Shown here: in pieces, positions 25,344 to 36,668 of the stretch | Numbering within the stretch: position 1 is the first letter of the stretch | How the letters are laid out: every line of letters begins with the position of its first letter | From: Sphingomicrobium arenosum | GTDB taxonomy: Bacteria; Pseudomonadota; Alphaproteobacteria; Sphingomonadales; Sphingomonadaceae | Length of the DNA: 64,000 bases | NCBI RefSeq assembly: GCF_026157085.1 | Contig: NZ_JANPVN010000001.1 | Coordinates: 1,984,001 to 2,048,000, forward strand | Reading direction: 5' to 3' | Program-made: the position numbers and the translations under genes | Notes under the pieces: generated by a model | The model's database searches: none | Told to the model about the DNA's origin: nothing | What the model saw: the letters and a program-made list of their open reading frames with translations, nothing else

Positions 25344-27164
25344 ATGGCCCGCCCCACCAAAGGACATGCCCCTGAGGGCGGCGACTTTCGTATCCTGCTG
25401 CGATTCCTGCCCTGGCTCTGGCCCGACGGCCGCGCCGACCTCAAGACCCGCGTGGTCGTCTCGATCATCCTCGTCATCCTCGGCAAGGCGGTCGTGCTCG
25501 CCGTGCCCTTCTTCTACAAGGAGGTCGTCGACCGCATGGCGGGCGACGGCGCGGGCGCGGGCGCGGCGCTCGGTATCATTCTCGGCCTCGTCGCGGCCTA
25601 TGCGAGCATGCGGCTCCTCGGCACGCTCATCGACAATGTGCGCAACGGTATCTTCGAGCGGGTCGGGCAGGAAGCGGCGCGCGGGCTCGCCTCCAAGCTC
25701 TTTCGTCACATTCACCGGCTATCGCTACGCTTCCACCTCGAACGCCGTACCGGCAGCCTCACGCGCCTCGTCGAGCGCGGGACCAAGAGCGTGGACTCCA
25801 TGCTCTATTTCATCCTGTTCAACATCGCGCCGACCGCGATCGAGCTGATCGGCATCGCCATCATCTTCACGGTCGAGTTCGGCATCGCGCTGACCGCCGC
25901 CACCATGGTGATGGTCGTCGCCTATATCTGGTTCACCCGCGTCGTCACCGATTGGCGCAACCAGATCCGCCGCGACATGAATACCGTCGATCAGAAGGCC
26001 GCCCAGCGCGCGGTCGACAGCCTGCTCAACTACGAGACGGTCAAATATTTTGGCGCGGAGGAGCGCGAGAGCGCGCGCTATGATGCCGCCGTCGCCAGCT
26101 ATACCGACGCCGCGGTGAAGAACGAGACCAGCCTCGCCTGGCTCAACGCGGGGCAGGCGGTCATCACCAACCTGATGATGGCGGGCGCGATGGGCTATAC
26201 CGTCTGGGGGTGGAGCGAGGGACGCTTCACGCCGGGCGACGTCGTCCTCGTCAATTCGCTCCTCATGCAGCTTTATCGCCCGCTCAACATGCTCGGCTGG
26301 GTTTATCGCTCGATCAAGCAGGGGCTGATCGACATGGAAGAGATGTTCGGCCTCCTCGACACGCCGGTCGAGATCGAGGACGCGGACGGGGCGCAGGACC
26401 TGCGCGTGGGCGCGGGCCATGTCCGCTTCGAAAATGTTCGCTTCGGCTATGGTCCGGATCGCGAGATCCTGAAAGGAATCAGCCTCGATGTGCCCGCCGG
26501 CACCAGCCTCGCCGTCGTCGGCCCGTCGGGCGCGGGCAAGTCGACGCTCGCCCGCCTCCTCTATCGTTTTTACGAATCGCAGGGCGGGCGCATTACCATC
26601 GACGGCGTGGACATCGCCGCCGTGACGCAGGCAAGCCTGCGCGCCGCCATCGGCATCGTCCCGCAGGACGCGGTGCTGTTCAACGACACCATCGGCTACA
26701 ACATCGGCTATGGCCGCGAAAATGCCGGCATGGCGGATATCGAGGCGGCGGCGAAAGGCGCCAGCATCGACCGGTTCATCGAGAGCCTGGCGCAAGGTTA
26801 TGACACCAAGGTCGGCGAACGCGGGTTGAAGCTGTCGGGCGGCGAGAAACAGCGTGTCGCCATCGCCCGCACGCTCCTGAAGGACCCGCCGATCCTGATC
26901 CTCGACGAGGCGACGAGCGCCCTCGACAGCGCGACCGAACAGGACATTCAGGCGACTCTCGAGGATGTCATGCAGCGCCGCACCAGCATCATGATCGCCC
27001 ACCGCCTCTCGACCGTCGTCCATGCTGATCAGATCGTCGTCCTCGACCAAGGCCACATCGCCGAACGCGGCACGCATGAGGAATTACTCAGCTTGGGCGG
27101 CCTCTACGCCGACCTCTGGGCGCGGCAGGCACGCGAGCGAGCGTTGGAGAAGGCGGCGGAGTAG
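25344..27164 (+). CDS. Atm1-type ABC transporter (heavy metal/glutathione exporter-like)
   Basis: A fused ABC exporter half-transporter of 606 residues from ATG 25344; two longer starts (25233, 25287) are not family-like. The membrane domain (about 20-330) has six helices and the ATPase has Walker A VGPSGAGKSTLARLLYRFY, signature LSGGEKQRVAIARTLL, Walker B LILDEATSALD and the H-loop AHRL. The transmembrane region with an ERVGQEAARGLASKLFRHIH stretch resembles the Atm1/ABCB7 group, which exports glutathione-bound metal or sulfur compounds. It would act as a homodimer in the inner membrane. Confidence 0.92.
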   Translation: MARPTKGHAPEGGDFRILLRFLPWLWPDGRADLKTRVVVSIILVILGKAVVLAVPFFYKEVVDRMAGDGAGAGAALGIILGLVAAYASMRLLGTLIDNVRNGIFERVGQEAARGLASKLFRHIHRLSLRFHLERRTGSLTRLVERGTKSVDSMLYFILFNIAPTAIELIGIAIIFTVEFGIALTAATMVMVVAYIWFTRVVTDWRNQIRRDMNTVDQKAAQRAVDSLLNYETVKYFGAEERESARYDAAVASYTDAAVKNETSLAWLNAGQAVITNLMMAGAMGYTVWGWSEGRFTPGDVVLVNSLLMQLYRPLNMLGWVYRSIKQGLIDMEEMFGLLDTPVEIEDADGAQDLRVGAGHVRFENVRFGYGPDREILKGISLDVPAGTSLAVVGPSGAGKSTLARLLYRFYESQGGRITIDGVDIAAVTQASLRAAIGIVPQDAVLFNDTIGYNIGYGRENAGMADIEAAAKGASIDRFIESLAQGYDTKVGERGLKLSGGEKQRVAIARTLLKDPPILILDEATSALDSATEQDIQATLEDVMQRRTSIMIAHRLSTVVHADQIVVLDQGHIAERGTHEELLSLGGLYADLWARQARERALEKAAE

Positions 27165-27168
27165 ACGC

Positions 27169-28938
27169 TTAGTCGTCCATCCCCAGCGCCGGGATGATAT
27201 GCTCGCCGATGAAGCGTTGGCGCCAGCGGCTCCACACGCCGCCGTGATAATAATTGCCCCCGGTCATCGCCACCGCCAGCTCCAATTCGGGCACGACGAT
27301 CAGCAGTTGCCCGCCATTTCCATTGGCCTCGTAGCTGTCGTAGCTGCGATCGCCGACGCGGACCGTGTCGATGCGCCAATGATACCCCTGCCACGCGCGC
27401 GAGGTTTCATTGTCGAACTCCTCCTGCGTCATGCCGGTGGTCTCGGGCGAGATCTCGATATGCTTCGTGAAGCTCTCTTCGACCCACGCCGCCGGGATCA
27501 GCCGCTGCCCATTCCACGTCCCGCCCGAGGCATAGACGGCCCCGATCTTGAGCAAATCGCGCGGGCGCATGTAGACCCCGCCGCCGAGATAGCCCTCGCC
27601 ATTGGGCGCCAGTGCCCAGTGATAGGGCCCGAAGTCGAGCGGGCGGGCGATGAGTTGGTCGAACAGGGCGACCACCGGCTTACCGCTGGCGGCGCGCAGA
27701 CTGGCACCGACGATATCGGCGCTGGCCGAACAATAGGCATAGCGCTCGCCCGGCGCGAACAGCACTGGAAGGCGCGCGGTGTAGCGCCAGTAATTGGGTT
27801 CCTGCGTCTGCGTCCACAGCGCCTCTTCGGAGCCGAGCGCGGAATTTTCCGAACAGTCGAGCCCGCTCGAATAGGTCATCAGGTCGCCGAAGCGGATATC
27901 GGCCTTGCGCGGATCGTCGAGCGGCTCGCCCATGCCATCGAAAATGTCGACCAGCGTGCGCGTATCGGCATGGATGTCCACGCCCTGCTGCTGCAAGGCG
28001 CCGACCATTGCCGAGCCGAACATCTTCGATGCCGAGCGCAGATCATGACGATCCTCGCGGTCATGCCCGTAGAAATATTCCTCGTAGACGAGCTCGCCCT
28101 GGTGGGAGACCAGCAAGGAGTGAAGCAGTTGCGGCTGCAGGGAGGTGGGGTCGTAGCCCGCGATCTGCGCCGTCATCGCGCCGAGCGCGGCGCGGTCGAA
28201 ACCGTGATCGGCGGCATCGGCCACGCGCCACCCGTCGTCCTGCGCAGACGGCGGCGCGTAGGTCGTATCGCTACCCGGCAATCGCGGCAAATAGGCGCTG
28301 GCCTCGTCGCGGGCGACCTGCCGGAGCGCGATCGGATGCGCGAAATCGGGATGGGCGAGGCGCAGTGTGCCATCGCCGCCTGGCTCGATCGACAGCGGCC
28401 CGGGGTCCTGCCCGGCGATGCTCACCAGCGTGAAACTGCCATCGCCATCGTCATCGACGCGAAAGCCGATCTTGCCGAGCGCATAGCGTTCGGGGTTGCG
28501 AATGACCGCGCGCTGGCGGCCATCGTCATCGGTGAAGAAGTCGAGGAAGAGCGTGTAAGGGCGCGACTGGACCGAGAGGTTAGCCTGCCAACTGTCGTCG
28601 AACCCCTTGTCGGGGGAGACATGAAAGGGCGTCGCCATCGGTTGGTAGCCAAGCGGTCCGCGCGGCTGCACCCACATGCCCGACAGGCTTCCATCGGGCT
28701 CGACGTGCGCATCGACCCGACCGCCATTATCGGCGCGAAAGGACAAGCGGTCGTCGCGATGGTCGAACTGCATCGAGATTCCGCCCTCCTGCGCAAGCCA
28801 CTCGCCGTCCACGTCGAGGAGCAGAAATTCGCGTTTGTCGGAAAGGGCAGGGATGGTGAACTGCCACAAGCCTTCCGGCTGCGCGGCCACCGCCTGCGCG
28901 TTCAAGGCGAGCCCCATCGCCACCGATCCAATCATCAT
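27169..28938 (-). CDS. Exported class C beta-lactamase-like serine hydrolase
   Basis: A 589-residue protein with a signal peptide (residues 1-18, ending AVAAQ). Residues about 22-210 form a beta-rich domain, and 260-589 the serine hydrolase fold with S302-A-S-K305 (SxxK), a Tyr-Cys-Ser at the YxN position (RYAYCSASADIV) and a late NGNGGQL at the KTG position. It is not a true beta-lactamase as the last motif differs; esterase or D-Ala-related activity is more likely. It is followed by the ABC exporter in convergent order with 4 nt between them. Confidence 0.85.
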   Translation of the reverse strand: MMIGSVAMGLALNAQAVAAQPEGLWQFTIPALSDKREFLLLDVDGEWLAQEGGISMQFDHRDDRLSFRADNGGRVDAHVEPDGSLSGMWVQPRGPLGYQPMATPFHVSPDKGFDDSWQANLSVQSRPYTLFLDFFTDDDGRQRAVIRNPERYALGKIGFRVDDDGDGSFTLVSIAGQDPGPLSIEPGGDGTLRLAHPDFAHPIALRQVARDEASAYLPRLPGSDTTYAPPSAQDDGWRVADAADHGFDRAALGAMTAQIAGYDPTSLQPQLLHSLLVSHQGELVYEEYFYGHDREDRHDLRSASKMFGSAMVGALQQQGVDIHADTRTLVDIFDGMGEPLDDPRKADIRFGDLMTYSSGLDCSENSALGSEEALWTQTQEPNYWRYTARLPVLFAPGERYAYCSASADIVGASLRAASGKPVVALFDQLIARPLDFGPYHWALAPNGEGYLGGGVYMRPRDLLKIGAVYASGGTWNGQRLIPAAWVEESFTKHIEISPETTGMTQEEFDNETSRAWQGYHWRIDTVRVGDRSYDSYEANGNGGQLLIVVPELELAVAMTGGNYYHGGVWSRWRQRFIGEHIIPALGMDD

Positions 28939-29152
28939 CCGTCCCCTATTCGTTGCGGTGACGGTCTCATCGTCGAGGCACTACCGCAAGGCCGTTCGTC
29001 CCGTTTAGCGTGTCGTTCGTAGAAGAGGCGGGTTTCGCGGTGCTAAGGGGCTGCCAAGCCGAGCTCTAGGCGCGGAAGGCGTGCGAATGGGTAGTACAGA
29101 GAGCGCCGATATGACGCCTTTCGCAATCCACTTCATAGTGTAACTAGACACC

Positions 29153-29488
29153 ATGAGCCCGGAGATTTTTAACGTTCGAGATGAACGAGGTCGCTTCCTC
29201 TGCCCAGCATGCGGATGGCCCGAGTTATTTGACGGGACGTCATACGACAAGCGGGGAGGCGTCATTGGAACTGGCACCTGCGCATGTTGCCTTTGGGAAC
29301 CTGGGTTCGACGACGACCCAAACGCAAGCGCCGACGCGAAAGCCACGATCATCGCATCGTTGCGCCACTACCGTCGAAATTGGGATGCAGACAATTTTTC
29401 ATGGGCGCGCTCTGGCGAGCCGCCCGAAAATTGGGACGGCGCTGCCCAAATCGAAAAGTTATTCTCAGTTGCGCCGTTCGTGAAGTAG
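29153..29488 (+). CDS. CPCC-type cysteine-rich protein
   Basis: A 111-residue protein with a Zn-type pair CPACGWPELFDG and CACCLWEPGFDDD (C-X2-C, C-X-C-C) matching the CPCC-family. The remainder is a helical part with NWDADNFSWARSGEPPENWDG. CPCC proteins are unassigned and often occur alone or in polymorphic toxin/immunity loci. The region 28939-29152 before it holds no gene or recognisable signal. Its GC is a little lower than the flanking genes, consistent with transfer. Confidence 0.82.
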   Translation: MSPEIFNVRDERGRFLCPACGWPELFDGTSYDKRGGVIGTGTCACCLWEPGFDDDPNASADAKATIIASLRHYRRNWDADNFSWARSGEPPENWDGAAQIEKLFSVAPFVK

Positions 29489-29496
29489 CATCCCAC

Positions 29497-30957
29497 CTAC
29501 GCCGCCGCCGTCGTCCAGCCGAGCGCGGGAAGCGTAATGCTCGTCTTGCCGCCCATGTCGGTGCGTTTCACGATGAGTTCGCGCTCCTCGATATAGTCGA
29601 CGAGGCGGCGTGCGCGCGACAGGCTGGCGGTGCCGTAGATGGCGGCGATCGCATCTTCGCTCGGGCTGGGCGCGCCGTCGCGGGCCGCCTTGGCGATGAG
29701 GAGGAAGGGCGCGAGCATGTCGTCGGGCAGGCGCTCCGCGGCCTGCAGCACCTCGCCCCATTCGCCCGCCGGATCCTCGGGAATGCCCGCGCGCGCAGCC
29801 GCCATGCGCTGGCCGAAGGCGGACAGGTCGAGCGGCGTCTCGCGCAGCCCCTTCATCCGGCAGCGGACCGAGAAATCCTGATAGGCGATGGCGGTCGAGC
29901 GCGGCTTGCCATCTTCTTCATCGACCATCGCGGCGAGGGCCTCGGCGATGATCGGCTCGACATCGGCAGCATCGGGCGCGGGGACGGGCGGCTCGGCCTC
30001 GGCGCGGCGCGTGGTCACGGCGGCGGCAAGCTGCTCCATCATCGTCTCGGACGCCAATGGCTTGGGCGCGGCCTTCTCGGGCTTGGGCGGCTCGGGCGCA
30101 TCCGCTAGGTCGTCGAACAACAGGCTCGCCGCCTCCTCTCCGGTCGCGGTCGGTAGCGGAGTCAGCTGGGGCGTTGCATCCTTCGGCCCCGTCTCGACCG
30201 CGCCGATCTTCACCTTCAAGGGCCGCCGCGAGATCGCGGGACCCAATCCGAGGAACTGCCCGCGCTCCAAATCGCGGATCGCTTCCGCCTGCCGCCGCTC
30301 CATGCCCAAGAGATCGGCGGCGCGCGCCATGTCGATGTCGAGGAAGGTGCGGCCCATGAGGAAGTTGGAGGCTTCCGCCGCGACATTCTTCGCCAGCTTC
30401 GCGAGCCGCTGCGTCGCGATGATCCCCGCCAGCCCGCGCTTGCGGCCCCGGCACATGAGGTTGGTCATCGCGCCGAGCGAGGCGCGGCGCACGTCCTCGG
30501 GCACCTCGCCGCCCGCCGTCGGCGCGAACATCTGCGCTTCATCGACGATGACGAGCGCGGGAAACCACATGTCGCGCGGGGCGTCGAACAGCGTGTTGAG
30601 GAAATTGGCGGCGCAGCGCATCTGTCCGTCGGCCTCGAGGCCTTCGAGGCTAAGCACCACGCTCAGACGATGCTCGCGAATGCGGATGGCGAGCTTGCCG
30701 ATCTCGCTTTCCGAATGCGCCGCGCCCTCGATCACGACATGGCCATAGGCCTCGGACAGCGTCGTGAATTCGCCCTCGGGGTCGATGATGACCTGTTGCA
30801 CCTGCCCCGCGCTCTTCTCGAGGAGGCGCCGCAACAGGTGCGACTTGCCGCTCCCCGAATTGCCCTGGACGAGCAGCCGGGTGGCGAGCAATTCTTCGAG
30901 ATTGAGGGGAACGGTCGTCCCGTGCGGGTCGACCCCCATGTCGACGGCGATAGGCAT
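29497..30957 (-). CDS. HerA/FtsK-like ATPase
   Basis: A 486-residue P-loop ATPase. N-terminal Walker A is GNSGSGKSHLLRRLLEK (about 33-47), Walker B is PALVIVDEAQMFAPT (about 133-147), and the arginine region is LMCRGRKRGLAGIIATQRLAKL, matching HerA-type ATPases. After residue 260 an acidic, Pro-rich linker leads to a C-terminal helical domain of unknown fold, ending with a winged-helix-like stretch (ASLSRARRLVDYIEERELIVKR). HerA relatives pair with NurA nuclease in DNA end processing or act in bacterial defence; no nuclease is adjacent here. It is divergent from the TIGR01244 gene. Confidence 0.85.
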   Translation of the reverse strand: MPIAVDMGVDPHGTTVPLNLEELLATRLLVQGNSGSGKSHLLRRLLEKSAGQVQQVIIDPEGEFTTLSEAYGHVVIEGAAHSESEIGKLAIRIREHRLSVVLSLEGLEADGQMRCAANFLNTLFDAPRDMWFPALVIVDEAQMFAPTAGGEVPEDVRRASLGAMTNLMCRGRKRGLAGIIATQRLAKLAKNVAAEASNFLMGRTFLDIDMARAADLLGMERRQAEAIRDLERGQFLGLGPAISRRPLKVKIGAVETGPKDATPQLTPLPTATGEEAASLLFDDLADAPEPPKPEKAAPKPLASETMMEQLAAAVTTRRAEAEPPVPAPDAADVEPIIAEALAAMVDEEDGKPRSTAIAYQDFSVRCRMKGLRETPLDLSAFGQRMAAARAGIPEDPAGEWGEVLQAAERLPDDMLAPFLLIAKAARDGAPSPSEDAIAAIYGTASLSRARRLVDYIEERELIVKRTDMGGKTSITLPALGWTTAAA

Positions 30958-31047
30958 TGCCCCACCCTAGCCACAACTGGTTGCAAGCCCCAAGCGAAAC
31001 CGGCAGGGGTCCCCGCGCATTGTGCATTTCAAACGGGAGTGTGATCG

Positions 31048-31464
31048 ATGATCCTCAAGAGAGTGGCCTTGGACGGCGATTTCCATGTCGGCAGCCAGAT
31101 GGGGCTCGACGATGTCGAGACGCTGAAGGCCGAAGGCTTCACCATGGTCATCAACAATCGCCCCGATCACGAAGTCGACGACCAGCCGAGCGCCGCCGAT
31201 CTCGAAACGGCGTGCAAGGCCGCCGGCATGGAATATGCCCATGTGCCGATCAGCCGGGGCATTTCGCCCGCCGACGTCGCCGCCGAATGCGCCGCGATCG
31301 AGAAGGCGGGCAGCGCCAAGACCTTCGCCTTCTGCCGCTCGGGCACCCGCTCGACATTGTTGTGGGCGCTGGCGCATCACGAGAAGGGTCGCTCGATCGA
31401 CGAGCTGAAGGAAAAAGCGTCCGAGGCGGGCTACAGCCTCGATCCGATCAACCACTTGTTGTGA
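31048..31464 (+). CDS. TIGR01244/DUF442 family protein (protein-phosphatase-like)
   Basis: A 138-residue protein with the phosphatase-like loop FCRSGTRST (Cys96 as nucleophile) and a leading VINNRPDHEVDDQPS block. These match the beta-lactamase hydrolase-like/TIGR01244 family, which are often linked to sulfide oxidation or a dual-specificity phosphatase fold. ATG 31048 is preferred. It precedes recQ in the same orientation, with 30 nt between. Confidence 0.85.
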   Translation: MILKRVALDGDFHVGSQMGLDDVETLKAEGFTMVINNRPDHEVDDQPSAADLETACKAAGMEYAHVPISRGISPADVAAECAAIEKAGSAKTFAFCRSGTRSTLLWALAHHEKGRSIDELKEKASEAGYSLDPINHLL

Positions 31465-31494
31465 CCCGCGCCCGCGCACGCTAGCAAGCCAGGC

Positions 31495-33254
<1,760 letters not shown>

Positions 33255-33258
<4 letters not shown>

Positions 33259-33482
33259 TCGGCGACGACCTCGGCATCGGGCGACGACTTGAGGATGTCA
33301 CGCGCCACGGCGAGGTCGCTGTCATCGACCATCAACCGCACCCATGCCAGCCCGGCCCCGCCGAAGACATTGTTGAGGCCGGTGTCGAACACCACCGCCA
33401 TGATGTCTTCGGCCTCGAGCCGATGGCGGGCGAGGTCGGCCTCGACCTGGGTGGCGTAGCGCGCGACTTCGACGAGACTCAC
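33255..33482 (-). CDS. DUF2007 domain protein, 75 aa
   Basis: It reads VSLVEVARYATQVEADLARHRLEAEDI from GTG 33482, with the GTGA overlapping the tldD stop by 4 nt, so it is probably translated by coupling. The end is ILKSSPDAEVVAD. DUF2007 is a small ACT-like fold with a signal-transducing protein role proposed. A longer start in the same frame reads through tldD and was rejected. Confidence 0.82.
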
Positions 33483-34903
33483 GCCTCGGTGCCGCCGACG
33501 GTAATGGCACTGATGAGGCAGCTCGGCTGGCCGACGCCCGCGGGCACCGACTGGCCGCCCTTGCCGCACATGCCGACGCCCTCGTCCAGCGCCATATCGT
33601 TGCCGATGCCGGTAACGCGCTGCATCACTGTGGGCCCGTCGCCGATCAGGGTGGCGCCCTTGATCGGATCGCCCAGCTTGCCCTTCTCGACCTTGTAAGC
33701 CTCGGTGCAGCCGAACACGAACTTGCCGCTGACGATGTCGACCTGCCCGCCGCCGAAACTCTTGGCATAGATGCCCTTGTCGATGCGTGAGAGCAGTTCT
33801 TGCGGATCGTCTTGGCCGCCCAGCATGAACGTATTGGTCATGCGCGGCATGGGGGCGTGGGCGAAGCTTTCGCGGCGCCCGTTGCCGGTCGGCTCGACGC
33901 CCATCAGCCGGGCGTTCAAACGGTCCTGCATATAGCCCTTGAGGATGCCGTCCTCGATCAGCACGTTGCGCTGCGTCGGCGTGCCTTCATCGTCGATCGT
34001 CAGGCTGCCGCGCCGATCCTCGATATTGCCTTCATCGACCACGGTGACGCCCTTCGATGCCACCCTTTCGCCGATGCGGCCCGAGAAGGTCGACTGGCCC
34101 TTGCGGTTGAAATCGCCTTCCAGCCCATGGCCGACCGCTTCGTGCAGCAGCACCCCGCACCAGCCCGAGCCGAGCAGGACCGGCATGTCGCCCGCGGGCG
34201 CAGGCACCGAGCGCATGTTCACATCGGCCATGCGCACGGCTTCATCGACGCAGCGCAACCAGGTCGCGCGCTCGAACAGGCGGTCGTAAAGGTAGCGTCC
34301 GCCAAGGCCATGGCTGCCGCTCTCGCGCCGCTCGCCATCGGCCATCACGACCGAGACGTTGAGGCGCACGAGCGGGCGGATATCGGTGCCGATGAAACCG
34401 TCGGCGCGGACGATCTCGACCAGGCTCCAGCTGCCCGACAGGATCACGCTGACCTGGTCGATGCGCGGATCGCGCGCGCGCGCTTCGGCCTCGATCTCGC
34501 CGATCAGCGCGAGTTTCTTCTCGAACGGCACCGCAACGAGCGGATCGGCGTCGGTATAGAGCCGTACGTTGGTGCCGCGCGGCGGCCCGGCGGGTGCCTG
34601 CTTGGACGGATCGAGCAGCCGCAGCGTCTCGGCGGCGCGGTCGATCGCCGCCATGCTCAGTTCATTGGCATGGGCGAAACCGGTCATCTCGCCGGTCACC
34701 CCGCGCAGGCCGAAGCCCCGGTCGGTCGAATAGTCGGCAGCGCGCAGGCGTCCATCGTCGAACGCCACCATCTCGCTGGCGCGATATTGCAGATAGAGTT
34801 CGCCATCGTCGCGGATCGACAGATGCGCGCGCGCGGCGGCCTGCGCATCACTCGGTTCGAACGCGCCTGACGTATAGAGAAAGCCTCGCGGGCCGAGGCT
34901 CAC
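33479..34903 (-). CDS. tldD: Metalloprotease TldD
   Basis: A 474-residue protein from GTG 34903, whose GTGA overlaps the zinc-finger gene stop by 4 nt. The zinc motif HEAVGHGLEGDFNRKG and the C-terminal MCGKGGQSVPAG are typical. With TldE it forms a peptidase that removes leader peptides (microcin B17, CcdA). No tldE is in the window; the partner subunit lies elsewhere. Start chosen by overlap and family: longer ATG start 34957 lies within the upstream gene. Confidence 0.95.
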   Translation of the reverse strand: MSLGPRGFLYTSGAFEPSDAQAAARAHLSIRDDGELYLQYRASEMVAFDDGRLRAADYSTDRGFGLRGVTGEMTGFAHANELSMAAIDRAAETLRLLDPSKQAPAGPPRGTNVRLYTDADPLVAVPFEKKLALIGEIEAEARARDPRIDQVSVILSGSWSLVEIVRADGFIGTDIRPLVRLNVSVVMADGERRESGSHGLGGRYLYDRLFERATWLRCVDEAVRMADVNMRSVPAPAGDMPVLLGSGWCGVLLHEAVGHGLEGDFNRKGQSTFSGRIGERVASKGVTVVDEGNIEDRRGSLTIDDEGTPTQRNVLIEDGILKGYMQDRLNARLMGVEPTGNGRRESFAHAPMPRMTNTFMLGGQDDPQELLSRIDKGIYAKSFGGGQVDIVSGKFVFGCTEAYKVEKGKLGDPIKGATLIGDGPTVMQRVTGIGNDMALDEGVGMCGKGGQSVPAGVGQPSCLISAITVGGTEA

Positions 34904-35100
34904 GCCGCATCCTCTTGATCGGCCGGGCCGCCCTTGAGGACGAAACGCCGGTCGCAATATTTACACTCGACATAGCCATTGTCGTCGATGTGATAGTAGA
35001 CGCGCGGATGGCCGAGCGCGGGCGAAATGTCGCCGGCGCCGTCGCAATGGACGCGAAGCGTGTCGACTCGCAGCGTCTCGGGCGGAGGAATGTTGCTCAT
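34900..35100 (-). CDS. Zinc-finger CHCC-type protein (NDUFS6-like)
   Basis: A 66-residue protein from ATG 35100 with metal ligands in HCDGAGDISPALGHPRVYYHI and CKYCDRRF: Cys, His, then Cys-X2-Cys. This is the zf-CHCC family, whose mitochondrial member NDUFS6 is a complex I subunit; the bacterial role is not established. It is the first gene of a three-gene operon, and tldD begins at the next start, overlapping by 4 nt. The longer 35172 start is not supported. Confidence 0.85.
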   Translation of the reverse strand: MSNIPPPETLRVDTLRVHCDGAGDISPALGHPRVYYHIDDNGYVECKYCDRRFVLKGGPADQEDAA

Positions 35101-35168
35101 CCGCCCCAGATAGCGAGGCACCCCGCGCGCATCAATGACCCGGCTCAGCGGAGGCGCGGCGTTTGCGC

Positions 35169-36575
35169 TCAATGAGCGCGCGGCAGGGGCGTCCCGCGCA
35201 GCGTCAGCGCGCCGATGCCGCCATTCTCATCCTCGACAACGCCCCACAGCTGTTGGTCGACGAGGCGCAGGAGCCGTCCGTCGGCAAGCAGCCGCACGGC
35301 GAACGGCTCGCCCCCGCTCGCGATCATCGCCAGCCCGCCCTCGTGGCGGACGAGGTCGTAGGTATATTCATCGAGCCGATAGAGCCCCTCGTAGCGCGCC
35401 AACGCGGCCTCGCTCCACGACGCCGCCTCCACCTCTTCGCGATAGGGAAGCGGGAGGCCCATTTCCTCAGCCAGCGCATCGGCCAAGGCGCGATAGAGGA
35501 TCGGCCCGCGCTCGCTATTGGTCAGGATCACCATCCCCGCTTTCGCCTCGGGCCAACCGAACAGGATCGACTTCATGCCGATATTGCTGCCCGAATGGGC
35601 AAAGCGCCGCAGTCCGCCTTCGGTGACCACGCCGAAGCCATGGGCGTAGACCGAGCTGTCGTCGGGTGCGGTGAGCAGGAAGTCGGCCATCGCCGGGCTA
35701 ATCGGTCCGCCGTCCTCGCCTGCCGCGGCGCGGTTCATCGCGATGACGAAGCGCGCCACGTCGCTCGGCGTCGACCACAGCCCCGCCGCCGCCGCCTCGG
35801 GTTGACTGCGATGCCCGCCAGCGATGGGCTGGCCGTCGGCGTCATGCGCATTGCTCGCGGCGGTGGCGGGTTCGTTGAACTGCGATGCGCTCATGCCGAG
35901 CGGACTGAGCAGCAGCCGGTCCATGACAGCGGCGAACCCTTCGCCCTCGCTTGCCTCGATCGCCTTCTGGACCACGGTGTAGCCGCCGCCCGAATAGCGA
36001 AAGCGCCCGCGCGCCTCGGGCTCGACGCGAACCTTCTCGTTGCTCGCGCCATCGACCCCGTCGAGGATCGCGTCGAGCGTCGGAATTTCCTGATCGGGAC
36101 CATAGCCGGGAAAGCCCGACACGGTGGTCCCACCGCGATGGCTGAGCAGGTCGGCAAGGCTCACGTCCTCGCCATTCTCCAGCGTCCAGTCCCCGAGCAG
36201 CGGCTGGACCGGCGCGTCGAGCGCGATGCCTCGCGTGTCTGCCCAGATAGCCGTCCCCGCCGCGCTCACTGCTTTGGATAGGCTGGCGACCTGGAAGCGG
36301 GTGTCGGTGGTCATCGGCTGTGCCACCCAACCCTCACCATGCCGCGCCCATCCGAAACTGCGGGCCGCGACGATCTCATTATCCTCGATGATCGCCACCG
36401 ACACGCCTGGCACCGCCAGTTCGGCCATCAATGCTTCGATGCTGCGCGGCGTTTCTTCCTCGCCGGCGATGATGACGGCAGGTTGCAGCTGCTCGGCAGC
36501 GCGGTCGATCGCATTCGGCATGGCCTGCGTCGTCGCGGCCTGCAGCCCGGCCAATGCCATCAGCGTCACGTACAT
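35169..36575 (-). CDS. Exported class C beta-lactamase-like serine hydrolase, first of a tandem pair
   Basis: A 468-residue exported protein with start ATG 36575 (signal-like MYVTLMALAGLQAATTQA). SxxK is S98-L-S-K101; the second site is RYSGGGYT (Tyr-Ser-Gly) and the third is FAHSGSNIG (HSG). This fits the serine hydrolase/EstB-like group and not a true class C lactamase. The C-terminal 90 residues form a small beta domain. A paralogue lies directly upstream (36669-38063). Confidence 0.88.
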   Translation of the reverse strand: MYVTLMALAGLQAATTQAMPNAIDRAAEQLQPAVIIAGEEETPRSIEALMAELAVPGVSVAIIEDNEIVAARSFGWARHGEGWVAQPMTTDTRFQVASLSKAVSAAGTAIWADTRGIALDAPVQPLLGDWTLENGEDVSLADLLSHRGGTTVSGFPGYGPDQEIPTLDAILDGVDGASNEKVRVEPEARGRFRYSGGGYTVVQKAIEASEGEGFAAVMDRLLLSPLGMSASQFNEPATAASNAHDADGQPIAGGHRSQPEAAAAGLWSTPSDVARFVIAMNRAAAGEDGGPISPAMADFLLTAPDDSSVYAHGFGVVTEGGLRRFAHSGSNIGMKSILFGWPEAKAGMVILTNSERGPILYRALADALAEEMGLPLPYREEVEAASWSEAALARYEGLYRLDEYTYDLVRHEGGLAMIASGGEPFAVRLLADGRLLRLVDQQLWGVVEDENGGIGALTLRGTPLPRAH

Positions 36576-36668
36576 TGCCCGTCCCCTTAATGCTCCGCCC
36601 AGCCGTACCAAGCGGGCGGCGCAGCGCCAGTCCGCCGGTCGATCCCAGCTGTCGCTCGTCGAGCGCGG

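Noticed and set aside
27022-29022. Plus-strand 666-codon frame
   Set aside because: It starts inside the ABC exporter gene and is otherwise antisense to the serine hydrolase.
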